Below the pieces are notes generated by a model. The model saw nothing but the letters and a program-made list of their open reading frames with translations. It was not told the DNA's origin and searched no databases. Positions 17,045 through 24,846 of a stretch of DNA of 64,000 nucleotides are shown here, one piece after another. A program made the position numbers and the translations under genes. Origin of the DNA: Romboutsia lituseburensis (GTDB lineage: Bacteria; Bacillota; Clostridia; Peptostreptococcales; Peptostreptococcaceae). Numbering within the stretch: position 1 is the stretch's first letter; each line of letters starts with the position of its first letter. The DNA is taken from NCBI RefSeq assembly GCF_024723825.1, contig NZ_JANQBQ010000001.1:62001-126000 (forward strand). The letters are read 5' to 3'.

Positions 17045-17953
17045 ATGAAAAAGGGATTAACTGCAAGTATAGTATTTAATGCACAAAGTTTAAACTATGG
17101 AGAAGGAATAGGTAATATATCTGAACTTAAAAAATTAACTAGAGCTGATGGTAATATGTATACATTTGCATCAAGACAAGCTATAAGATATGATATGGTT
17201 AGATTAGCGCATGACTTTTTTAATTGGAATTTACAAGTAGTAGATAAGGGAAAAGGAACTATACAATTCAAAGACAACTTAAGTATAAAAGATTCACAAG
17301 AGATGGATTTATTTGGATACATGAAAACTAATAAAAAAAGTGATGACTCTAAAGGTGGGTCAGCAACAAGAGAAGCAGTAGTAAGACTAAGTAATGCCAT
17401 ATCACTTGAACCATATAGAAGTGATATGGACTTTTTAAACAATAAAGGTTTGGCAGATAGAATAGGAGAACATCCAAATTTAGCTAATATAGAGCAACAC
17501 TTAAGTTTTTATACATACACATTTACAATAGATTTATCTAAGATAGGTAAAGATGGAGACATAGAATTATCTAATGAAGAAAAATGTGAAAGAGTAGTAC
17601 AATTACTAGAAGTAATAAAAGTTTTAAATAGAAATATAAGAGGAAGACAAGAAAATCTATCACCATTATTTGTAATAGGTGGTATATATGACATAACAAA
17701 TCCTTTCTTTTTAGGAAGAATAAAATTAAACTCTTGTCAAAGTGGTTATAGTATAAACTCTAATGCTATAAAAGATGTTGTTGATTCAACATTTTTAGGT
17801 AAGAATTTAAAAGATTTTACATCAGTAGGGATAACAGATGGAGTATTCAATAATAAGGAAGAATTTGAAACAATATTATCAGAAAAAGTTTTAAGTGTGG
17901 ATAAGTTCTTTAATGGTTTAATAGTAGGAGTAAAAGAGTACTATGGGGTGTAG
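17045..17953 (+). CDS. cas7: Type I-B Cascade backbone subunit Cas7 (Cst2/DevR)
   Basis: A 302-aa protein that polymerises along the crRNA. The frame is open upstream to 16982, but the ATG at 17045 follows GGAGGG at a good distance and gives the family-like start MKKGLTASIVFNAQSLNYGE. It also begins one base after the cas8 stop. Family signatures include TRADGNMYTFASRQAIRYD near the N-terminus and NRNIRGRQENLSPLFVIGG towards the C-terminus. It directly precedes cas5. Confidence 0.9.
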   Translation: MKKGLTASIVFNAQSLNYGEGIGNISELKKLTRADGNMYTFASRQAIRYDMVRLAHDFFNWNLQVVDKGKGTIQFKDNLSIKDSQEMDLFGYMKTNKKSDDSKGGSATREAVVRLSNAISLEPYRSDMDFLNNKGLADRIGEHPNLANIEQHLSFYTYTFTIDLSKIGKDGDIELSNEEKCERVVQLLEVIKVLNRNIRGRQENLSPLFVIGGIYDITNPFFLGRIKLNSCQSGYSINSNAIKDVVDSTFLGKNLKDFTSVGITDGVFNNKEEFETILSEKVLSVDKFFNGLIVGVKEYYGV

Positions 17954-18631
17954 ATGATGAGAGCATTAAGATTAGATTTATTTCAAGAAACGGTATGTTA
18001 CAAAAAGCCATTTGCAATGAAGATATCAGAAACTTATCCTTTGCCACCATATTCAACTGTAAATGGTATGTTACATAAATTATTAGATGCTAATAGTTAT
18101 ATTCCTCTAAATATTAGTATTCAAGGAAACTATGAAAGTATAGTAAATAACTATCAAACAACTTATTTTTATAAGAAGAAAGAAGTAACAACTATGCCAA
18201 TGAATCAGCATATGCTTTTAAATATGAAGTTGATAATTCATATAAATGCAGATGATAAGATATTAGATAAAATATATGATAGATTATTAAACTTAGATGA
18301 ATATTTATCATTAGGAAGAAAAGAAGATTTAGTTAGAATAGATGATATTAAATTTGTAGAAGTTCAATCATATGATGTAGATGATGATAATGAAGATGAC
18401 TATGAAGAAAATGAATTAAGCGGATACTATATAAAAATGCCTATATATATTCCAAAAAATAAAGATTATAAATTAAATGGAATAAGTTATAGACTTAATA
18501 ATTTTTATTTAAATGATAGAAGCAGTTGGAATAAGATAGATACACTATATGTTGAACATGGAAAACAAATTATAGATGGTGAAATACTATTAGATGAATA
18601 TAAAGAGTTAGTTTGTTTTAATAATATATAA
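17954..18631 (+). CDS. cas5: Type I-B Cascade subunit Cas5
   Basis: A 225-aa Cas5 that caps the 5' handle of the crRNA. The N-terminus LRLDLFQETVCYKKPF and the segment YPLPPYSTVNGMLHKLL are typical of I-B Cas5 proteins. The ATG at 17954 abuts the cas7 stop. The second ATG at 17957 is equally possible and slightly better spaced from GGGGTG. An acidic insertion DVDDDNEDDYEENE sits around residues 142-155. A long hairpin follows before cas3. Confidence 0.88.
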   Translation: MMRALRLDLFQETVCYKKPFAMKISETYPLPPYSTVNGMLHKLLDANSYIPLNISIQGNYESIVNNYQTTYFYKKKEVTTMPMNQHMLLNMKLIIHINADDKILDKIYDRLLNLDEYLSLGRKEDLVRIDDIKFVEVQSYDVDDDNEDDYEENELSGYYIKMPIYIPKNKDYKLNGISYRLNNFYLNDRSSWNKIDTLYVEHGKQIIDGEILLDEYKELVCFNNI

Positions 18632-18634
18632 CAG

Positions 18635-18671
18635 AATAAGGCAAGTATAGTTAAAACTATCTTGCCTTATT
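18635..18671 (+). repeat. Long inverted repeat between cas5 and cas3
   Basis: AATAAGGCAAG (18635-18645) pairs perfectly with CTTGCCTTATT (18661-18671). Inside, ATAGTT pairs with AACTAT around a two-base loop, with one bulged T. The result is a stem of about 17 bp, the only large gap structure in the operon. The tail is TTAATAGAG, not a U-run, so it is at best a weak terminator. It could be a partial attenuator, an RNA processing site, or a stabiliser of the cas6-8-7-5 segment. Confidence 0.7.
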
Positions 18672-18698
18672 AATAGAGCAAAAATAGGAGATTAAATT

Positions 18699-20996
18699 AT
18701 GATTTATGCAAAATCTGATCCAAAAGAAACATTAAGAGAGCATACAGATGCCCTAATAGAGCAGTTAAAAATATTGCAAGACTCTTATGGAGATAAAATA
18801 GAACAATTAGCTAATTTAGATAAAGATGAGTTTTGGAGATTACTAGATATAATTGTGGAGTTTCATGACTTAGGAAAAGTATTTACACCATTTCAAAATG
18901 TAATAAGAGAAAAAATAGGAATAGACACATTAGATACAGTATTCGAGAATGATGTTTATCATAATTATATATCACCATCATTTTTAAATTATAATGAACT
19001 TGAAATAGATAAAAACCTAAAGAATCTAGTAGTTCAATCTATTGGATATCATCATGAAAGAGATGTAAGAATAGATGCAAATTGTAAAGAAAAGATAAAA
19101 GAAATACTAGATAACGATATAACCAATAAGATAGATGATATCAAAAATGAATTTAATATCAGATATCCTATAAAGTCTAAGTCATTAAAAAATAATTATT
19201 TAGCTCGTATGGAAGAGAGAATAAAACCCAATGATCCAAATTATAATTTATATATACTGCTAAAAGGTCTTACACATAGGCTAGATCACTCTGCATCAGG
19301 TCATGAAATTATAGAATTGAATTATAAAGAGAATGTAGGCAAATATACACAAAACTTTATAAAATCTAATTATGGAAAGTTAAGAGATGTACAAAATTTT
19401 GCAAATGAAAATAAAGATAAAAATGTACTTCTTATAGCATCTACAGGTATGGGAAAAACAGAAACTGCCCTTATATGGGTAGACAAAGATAAGGCATTTT
19501 TTACATTACCACTTAGAGTAAGCATAAATGCATTATTTGATAGAGTATCAAAAGAAGATATTAAGTATAATTATGCAGGATTATTACATTCAACAAGTTT
19601 AGATTATTTACAAGAAAATAAATATAGTGATTATGAAGATAGAGTAAATCAATCAAAGCTTATGTCCACAAAACTTACATTTTCAACAATCGATCAAATA
19701 TTTAAATTCCCATTTATGTATAGAGGATATGAAAAAGAATATGCAACATTAGCTTATTCAAAAGTAGTAGTGGATGAAATACAAGCATATTCACCAGAGA
19801 TATGTGCAGTGTTAATAAAAGGTATTGAAATGATCCATAAAATTGGTGGTAGATTTATGATAATGACAGCTACTATGCCAACTATATATATTGATGAGCT
19901 TAAAAAAAGAGGAGTATTTGATGAAAATCTAGTAAGTGCTACATATAATACTGAAACAATCAGACACAATATAAAAATTGAAGATAAATCATTTACTAGC
20001 AACTTAGAAAGTATATCAAAAGAAGGGTATGATAAAAAAGTATTAGTTATAGTAAATACAGTGAAAAGTGCCATAGAAACTTATGAAAAATTAAAACAAA
20101 TAGATAATAGTGTTAACTTAAATTTACTCCACTCGATGTATATACAAGAACATAGAAGTAAATTAGAATCAGATATAAAAGCATTTGCAAGAGGTAATGA
20201 AAGTGGAATATGGATAACTACTCAATTAGTAGAAGCATCTTTAGATGTTGATTTTGATGTACTTCATACTCAAGTATCAACATTAGATAGTTTATTCCAA
20301 AGATTTGGTAGATGTAATAGAAAAGGTGAAAAATGTACTGATAAGGCTAATGTATTTATATATACTAAAGAAGCTGAGGGAATTGGAAGTATATATGATG
20401 AAGATATAGTGAATAAAGGAATAGAGTTATTAAAAGAAAATATATTAAAAAATAGTGATAACTTAGAGCATTCTTTAAAAATAAGTGAAGATGATAAAGT
20501 TAAAATGGTTGAAGTACTTTATTCTAAAGAAAACTTAAAAGGAACAGAGTTTTACAAAAAGTTTAGGAAAGCTTTAGATATATTAGATTCTATATCTCCT
20601 TATGAATTATCTAAAAATGAAGCTCAAAGTATATTAAGAGATATAGAAAGTGATACAGTTATACCGAGAACCGTATATGATTCTATAAGAGATACATTTA
20701 TACAAATGTATGAAGATTTAGGTGAAACTCTAAACAAAGCATACAAAGAAAAAGAAAAAAATAAAGAATTTATAAAATATATAAAAAATCAAAGAAGATC
20801 CTTAAGAAGAGAAATATTTAAAAAAACTGTAAATGTACCAACATATAAAACCAGAAAAGGTGGAATAACACCTATAAATATAAAAGGCTTAGAAGATTTA
20901 AAAATATTAGAATTTAAATATGATATATATGAAAATAAAGGAAGTTTAGGTGGAAAAGGCGTTCTTATAGGAGAAGAGCTTTCACAATTTTTATAA
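18699..20996 (+). CDS. cas3: Cas3 HD nuclease-helicase
   Basis: A 765-aa Cas3, the target-degrading nuclease-helicase of type I systems. The N-terminal HD nuclease domain has H15, the HD pair H56-D57 in EFHDLGK, and GYHHERD. The SF2 helicase has Walker A ASTGMGKT (about 246-253), a DEIQ box (about 359-362), MTATMP (about 388) and motif VI QRFGRCNRKG (about 533). All catalytic motifs are intact. It is preceded by its own ribosome site TAGGAG and by the hairpin at 18635, so its level may be set separately from the Cascade genes. Confidence 0.95.
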   Translation: MIYAKSDPKETLREHTDALIEQLKILQDSYGDKIEQLANLDKDEFWRLLDIIVEFHDLGKVFTPFQNVIREKIGIDTLDTVFENDVYHNYISPSFLNYNELEIDKNLKNLVVQSIGYHHERDVRIDANCKEKIKEILDNDITNKIDDIKNEFNIRYPIKSKSLKNNYLARMEERIKPNDPNYNLYILLKGLTHRLDHSASGHEIIELNYKENVGKYTQNFIKSNYGKLRDVQNFANENKDKNVLLIASTGMGKTETALIWVDKDKAFFTLPLRVSINALFDRVSKEDIKYNYAGLLHSTSLDYLQENKYSDYEDRVNQSKLMSTKLTFSTIDQIFKFPFMYRGYEKEYATLAYSKVVVDEIQAYSPEICAVLIKGIEMIHKIGGRFMIMTATMPTIYIDELKKRGVFDENLVSATYNTETIRHNIKIEDKSFTSNLESISKEGYDKKVLVIVNTVKSAIETYEKLKQIDNSVNLNLLHSMYIQEHRSKLESDIKAFARGNESGIWITTQLVEASLDVDFDVLHTQVSTLDSLFQRFGRCNRKGEKCTDKANVFIYTKEAEGIGSIYDEDIVNKGIELLKENILKNSDNLEHSLKISEDDKVKMVEVLYSKENLKGTEFYKKFRKALDILDSISPYELSKNEAQSILRDIESDTVIPRTVYDSIRDTFIQMYEDLGETLNKAYKEKEKNKEFIKYIKNQRRSLRREIFKKTVNVPTYKTRKGGITPINIKGLEDLKILEFKYDIYENKGSLGGKGVLIGEELSQFL

Positions 20997-21008
20997 GATT
21001 AAAAATAC

Positions 21009-21037
21009 AATTTATATTAACCATGTGGCATAAAAAC
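21009..21037 (+). repeat. Degenerate CRISPR repeat immediately upstream of cas4
   Basis: This 29-bp stretch matches the array repeat, in the same orientation, at 22 of 29 positions. The match includes an 11-base run TTTATATTAAC and the block ATGTGG. Differences concentrate at both ends and at two central T-to-C changes. It lies 12 bp after the cas3 stop. The bases that would form its spacer (from 21038) cover the ribosome binding site GAAGGTGA and the start codon of cas4. It may be a crRNA-like regulatory RNA of the CreA type, an operator read by a Cas protein, or a relic repeat. Confidence 0.75.
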
Positions 21038-21056
21038 AAATGAAGAAGGTGAATTT

Positions 21057-21575
21057 ATGTCAATAGATTTAGAACAATTAAATATACAAGGTGTAAAAAT
21101 AAATTACTACTTTGTATGTAAAAGAAAACTATGGTTATTCACAAAAGGAATAACTATGGAACAAAATAGCGATAGAGTAATGGCTGGAAAATTAGTACAT
21201 GAAAATTCATATAAACGAAAGCAACATAAAGAACTATTAATTGATAATTTATTAAGACTTGATATAGTAGATAAAGATTATGTTAGAGAAGTTAAAATAA
21301 GTAGAAAGATGGAAAAAGCAGATAAGATGCAACTGTATTACTACTTATATTATCTAAAAAATCTTGGTATAAATAAAAAAGGAATGATAAATTATGTAAA
21401 AGAAAGAAGACAAGAAGAAATAGAATTAACACCAGAAATAGATACAGAAATAGAGAAAATAATTTTAGATATTGTAGAAATAAGTAAAGAAAAAACACCT
21501 CCAAAACTGCAAAAGTTACCGTATTGTACTAAGTGTGCATATTATGAATTTTGCTATATTAAGGAGGAAGAATAA
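21057..21575 (+). CDS. cas4: Cas4 adaptation nuclease
   Basis: A 172-aa Fe-S exonuclease that trims prespacers and helps select PAM-flanked DNA for Cas1-Cas2. The four cluster cysteines are C21 (FVCKRK) and C157, C160 and C166 (CTKCAYYEFC). The nuclease core is short but of normal I-B length. Its stop overlaps the cas1 ATG by one base (TAATG), giving tight coupling. The region before its start codon holds the degenerate CRISPR repeat. Confidence 0.93.
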   Translation: MSIDLEQLNIQGVKINYYFVCKRKLWLFTKGITMEQNSDRVMAGKLVHENSYKRKQHKELLIDNLLRLDIVDKDYVREVKISRKMEKADKMQLYYYLYYLKNLGINKKGMINYVKERRQEEIELTPEIDTEIEKIILDIVEISKEKTPPKLQKLPYCTKCAYYEFCYIKEEE

Positions 21576-22555
21576 TGTCTAAAGATTATTATATAATGAA
21601 CAATGGAAGATTAAAAAGAAAAGATAACACTATATATTTTGTTGATGATGAAGAAAGTAAAAGAGCATTGCCAATAGAACAAGTTAATAGTATTCATTTG
21701 TATGGAGAAGTTGATTTAAATACTAAAATGATTAATTATATAAGTCAGTTTGGAATAATTTTAAACTTCTACAATTATTATGGATACTATACAGGAAGTT
21801 TTTATCCTAGAAAGAAAAATGTTTCGGGATTTTCACTAGTGTGCCAATCTGCTTGTTATTTAGATTATGATGAAAGATTATATTTAGCAAAAGCTTTTAT
21901 AGAAAGTGCAGTTCATCATATATTAAGAAATATGAGATATTATAAAGTTGATGAAGAATTAATCAATAAAATAAAAAAAGAAGCTGAAAGTATTAAATAT
22001 ATAGAAGATATTCAAACTTTAATGGGAATAGAAGGAAGAATAAGAAAAAATTATTATAAATCATTTAATCAAATTCTTAAAAATAATTATACATTTGATA
22101 AAAGAGAAAAAAGGCCTCCAAAGGATCCTATAAATGCATTGATGTCATTTGGAAATAGTATTATGTACACAACTGTTTTAAAGGAAATTTATAAAACACA
22201 ATTGGATCCAACTATAAGTTTTTTACATGAGCCATCATCAAAAAGATTTTCACTTAGTTTAGATGTTGCTGAAATATTTAAACCTCTTATAATTGATCCT
22301 ATAATATTTAGTTTAGTAAACAATAAAAGATTAATTAAAAGTGATTTTGTATATAAAGATGAAATATGTTATTTAAGCGAGAGTGGAAAGAAAAAGTTTT
22401 TAGCTGATTTTGAAGGTAAGATGAATACTACTATAAAGCATAGAAAATTAAATAGAAGTGTATCGTATAGGTACTTTATAAGGCTTGAGTGTTATAAGCT
22501 GATTAAACATTTTATAAAAGATGAAAAATATAAAGTATTGAAAGCGTGGTGTTAG
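21575..22555 (+). CDS. cas1: Cas1 integrase
   Basis: A 326-aa metal-dependent integrase that inserts new spacers. The catalytic residues are visible: E153 in GIEGRIRKNYY, H218 in SFLHEPSS, and the acidic DVAE segment at 230-233. It follows AAGGAGG within the end of cas4, and the cas2 start lies one base after its stop. It is intact, so the locus should be adaptation-competent. Confidence 0.95.
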   Translation: MSKDYYIMNNGRLKRKDNTIYFVDDEESKRALPIEQVNSIHLYGEVDLNTKMINYISQFGIILNFYNYYGYYTGSFYPRKKNVSGFSLVCQSACYLDYDERLYLAKAFIESAVHHILRNMRYYKVDEELINKIKKEAESIKYIEDIQTLMGIEGRIRKNYYKSFNQILKNNYTFDKREKRPPKDPINALMSFGNSIMYTTVLKEIYKTQLDPTISFLHEPSSKRFSLSLDVAEIFKPLIIDPIIFSLVNNKRLIKSDFVYKDEICYLSESGKKKFLADFEGKMNTTIKHRKLNRSVSYRYFIRLECYKLIKHFIKDEKYKVLKAWC

Positions 22556-22556
22556 T

Positions 22557-22823
22557 ATGTTTGTTATAGTGACTTATGATATTTCAGAAGGAAGACAATT
22601 AAATAAAGCTAGGAAGCATTTAAAAAAATATTTAACTTGGACTCAGAATTCTGTTTTTGAAGGTGAGATAACGCCTTCTAAACTTCAAAGTTGTATGATT
22701 GAATTAAAAAATATTATAGATTGCAAAGAAGATTCTGTTTATGTGTATGAAATTAAGAATCCTAAAAATATAAGTAAAAATGTATATGGAACTCATAAGA
22801 GTTTTGATGATATGTTTTTATAG
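22557..22823 (+). CDS. cas2: Cas2 adaptation protein
   Basis: An 88-aa ferredoxin-fold protein that bridges two Cas1 dimers. Its first strand, FVIVTYDIS, carries the conserved Asp. The family segment ARKHLKKYLTWTQNSVFEGEIT is intact. It is the last cas gene, and the leader begins immediately at its stop codon. A longer overlapping frame in another register near its 3' end is spurious. Confidence 0.94.
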   Translation: MFVIVTYDISEGRQLNKARKHLKKYLTWTQNSVFEGEITPSKLQSCMIELKNIIDCKEDSVYVYEIKNPKNISKNVYGTHKSFDDMFL

Positions 22824-23006
22824 TTTTGCAGTGAGGTTTATTTTATTTAAAATGGCTAGATTCATTGAATTTAAACGGGTTAAGATATATGTTAGTATTT
22901 TATTATTAACGCTAATGCTACCTCACTGCAAAAAAGAAATTTTTATTTGTAAAATTAATGATATAATATAGTTGTACCAATAAGTGTAAGTATTGAGCTA
23001 ATTGGG
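22824..23006 (+). promoter_or_regulatory. CRISPR leader with inverted repeat and promoter
   Basis: AT-rich leader of 183 bp. TTTTGCAGTGAGGT (22824-22837) and ACCTCACTGCAAAA (22920-22933) are a perfect 14-bp inverted repeat spaced by 82 bp, starting at the base after the cas2 stop. A TATAAT at 22962-22967, with TTTTTA 16 bp before it, is the likely pre-crRNA promoter and would start transcription about 33 bp before the first repeat. The inverted repeat could terminate the cas transcript, bind IHF-like factors during adaptation, or both. Confidence 0.65.
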
Positions 23007-23558
23007 GTTTTATATTAACTATGTGGTATGTAAATGCTGGTAAATATGTTAAAAGTGTAAATGTGGGAACAGTTTTATATTAACTATGTGGTATGTAAAT
23101 TTTATTGGACACCATATGTAACCATCTTCATAAAAAGGTTTTATATTAACTATGTGGTATGTAAATAAAGGAAATAAAAATGCATTAGGCAATAAAGGCG
23201 GTGTTTTATATTAACTATGTGGTATGTAAATCAGTTAACTTCCTATCTATATCAAATGAAACATCTGAGTTTTATATTAACTATGTGGTATGTAAATAAT
23301 TATGTTTATGCATGTACTGAGCATCCATTTTTAAGTTTTATATTAACTATGTGGTATGTAAATCCAAGTAATGGAACTACAGTTTGATTTACTAATTTTG
23401 TTTTATATTAACTATGTGGTATGTAAATAAGGAATATGCAGATGCTGTTTTCATGAGAAATGTAGTTTTATATTAACTATGTGGTATGTAAATGTTACAT
23501 TACTTATTATATATCCATCTTTATCATAAGTTTTATATTAACTATGTGGTATGTAAAT
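23007..23558 (+). CRISPR. Type I-B CRISPR array, 9 repeats and 8 spacers
   Basis: Nine identical 29-bp repeats (starting GTTTTATATT, ending GTATGTAAAT) start at 23007, 23072, 23138, 23203, 23269, 23335, 23400, 23465 and 23530. The eight spacers are 36 or 37 bp long. Even the terminal repeat is undegraded, which suggests a young or recently truncated array. The leader is at the 5' side next to cas2. Spacer 3 (23167-23202) translates in one frame to KGNKNALGNKGG, the low-complexity motif common in phage terminase small subunits. No spacer was seen to match elsewhere in this window. Confidence 0.98.
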
Positions 23559-23582
23559 AAAATCATAAATAATTAGTAATAT

Positions 23583-23613
23583 CCATATAAATTAAAAAAT
23601 ATAATTTATATGG
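23583..23613 (+). repeat. Perfect 12-bp inverted repeat after the CRISPR array
   Basis: CCATATAAATTA (23583-23594) and TAATTTATATGG (23602-23613) flank a 7-base loop. The 3' arm runs into the GGGGGAG ribosome site of the next gene. There is no U-tract, so it is more likely an RNA hairpin partly masking that site, or the 3' end structure of the array transcript, than a classical terminator. Confidence 0.6.
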
Positions 23614-23620
23614 GGGAGTT

Positions 23621-24250
23621 ATGAATAGTATAGATATAATAAGTAAAATTAAAAATGACCTTATTAATAAAGATATAAATGCTATACAAAAATATAAACT
23701 ACAACTCATAAAAGATTGTAATATAAGAGATACTCAAGACAAAGAATTAATAAAATGTTATAATTATCATGTCAAATTAATGCGAAAAATCAAAAAATAT
23801 CTAAAAGAGTCAACTGGTTATGATATAATTATTAATGCGAAAGAACATCAAGAATCCGATCTGATTACATTAATCTCTAAAATAAATCCAAATGAAATAA
23901 ATATAGGAATATCTGTAGATATAAGATTGTTAACAGGAAGTAGCAATGAATCTTATATGGACTGTACTTACTATTCAAATCAAAGCACCATATATATAAA
24001 TGATTTTAGGTCAAGTATGAGTAATAGAGGATATGGAAAAATTATATTAGATAATCTAGATGAAATATTAGAAGATCTAAATAAAACACTAGAAAAATAT
24101 GATTTAAATAAGATAATGATCATAAAAGGAAAAATGATTGCTAATAAACATATTATAAGTGAAGAGAATCTTAAAAAAATGTATATAAAGTATGGATTTG
24201 AAGTAGATAATTCAAATAATATACTTAAAGTATTAAATGAAATAATGTAG
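23621..24250 (+). CDS. Probable GNAT-fold protein next to the CRISPR array
   Basis: A 209-aa protein, not firmly recognised. The C-terminal half resembles a GNAT acetyltransferase: NRGYGKIILDNLDEIL looks like the acetyl-CoA pyrophosphate loop followed by its helix, and MYIKYGFEVD resembles the family's terminal YxKxGF segment. The N-terminal 60 residues are helical and basic. It starts behind GGGGGAG at the foot of a hairpin. It is followed 27 bp later by the LURP-one-like gene and is probably co-transcribed with it. Its position beside the array may be coincidental. The substrate is unknown. Confidence 0.55.
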   Translation: MNSIDIISKIKNDLINKDINAIQKYKLQLIKDCNIRDTQDKELIKCYNYHVKLMRKIKKYLKESTGYDIIINAKEHQESDLITLISKINPNEINIGISVDIRLLTGSSNESYMDCTYYSNQSTIYINDFRSSMSNRGYGKIILDNLDEILEDLNKTLEKYDLNKIMIIKGKMIANKHIISEENLKKMYIKYGFEVDNSNNILKVLNEIM

Positions 24251-24277
24251 ACAATCTTACATAGTGGGGGAGATAGA

Positions 24278-24757
24278 ATGAGATATTATATGAAGTCGAA
24301 GTTTTTTAAATTAAAAGAAGACTTTTGGATAAAAAATGATCAAAAAGAAGAAGTGTACTTTGTAGATAATAAGTTTTTAACAATGGGACTTCAATTTGAT
24401 ATAAGCAAAGGAAATAAAATTTTATATTATGTAAAAGAAAAACTGCTTACTTTTATGAGTAAGTATGAAATTTATGAAGAAGATAAGGTTATAGCCAAAG
24501 TAAAACAAAAGGTAACATTTTTTAGAGAAAAAATAGAAGTAGAAAGTAAGTATGGAAATTTAGAAATAGTAGGAAGTATATTTGACTATAATTATAAAAT
24601 CTATCAAAATAAAAAAGAAATAGCTCATGTTGCAAAAGAATTTTTCTCATTTACCGATAACTATTATATAGATATCAACTTTAAAGATGAAGCTTTTATA
24701 TTATGCTTAGTTGTAATAGTTGATAATATAATAGACAAAAACAATAGTGCTTCATAA
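24278..24757 (+). CDS. LURP-one-related (Tubby-like fold) protein
   Basis: A 159-aa protein resembling the DUF567/LURP-one family of small beta-barrel proteins. It shows the alternating pattern MKSKFFKLKEDFWIKND, VYFVDNKFLTMG, YYVKEKLLTFMSKYEIYE and ISKVKQK-like VIAKVKQKVTFF, each an edge of the barrel. Bacterial members have no settled function; scramblase-like lipid binding has been suggested for eukaryotic relatives. The ATG at 24278 follows GGGGGAG. The second Met at residue 5 is also possible. A bidirectional terminator follows. Confidence 0.65.
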   Translation: MRYYMKSKFFKLKEDFWIKNDQKEEVYFVDNKFLTMGLQFDISKGNKILYYVKEKLLTFMSKYEIYEEDKVIAKVKQKVTFFREKIEVESKYGNLEIVGSIFDYNYKIYQNKKEIAHVAKEFFSFTDNYYIDINFKDEAFILCLVVIVDNIIDKNNSAS

Positions 24758-24760
24758 CTA

Positions 24761-24810
24761 AAAACTACTACCTAATCATATTAAAAAATTATGAAAAGGT
24801 AGTAGTTTTA
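24761..24810. terminator. Bidirectional terminator between convergent genes
   Basis: AAAACTACTACCT and AGGTAGTAGTTTT form a 13-bp stem with A- and T-rich flanks. It can serve the plus-strand small genes and the minus-strand cstA. Confidence 0.85.
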
Positions 24811-24846
24811 TTAATTTATATTAAATAGCTTTAAAAATTTTGAATC

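Noticed and set aside
22780-22971. 63-codon open frame across the end of cas2 and the leader
   Set aside because: It overlaps cas2 in another register, has no ribosome site and runs through the inverted repeat and promoter of the leader.
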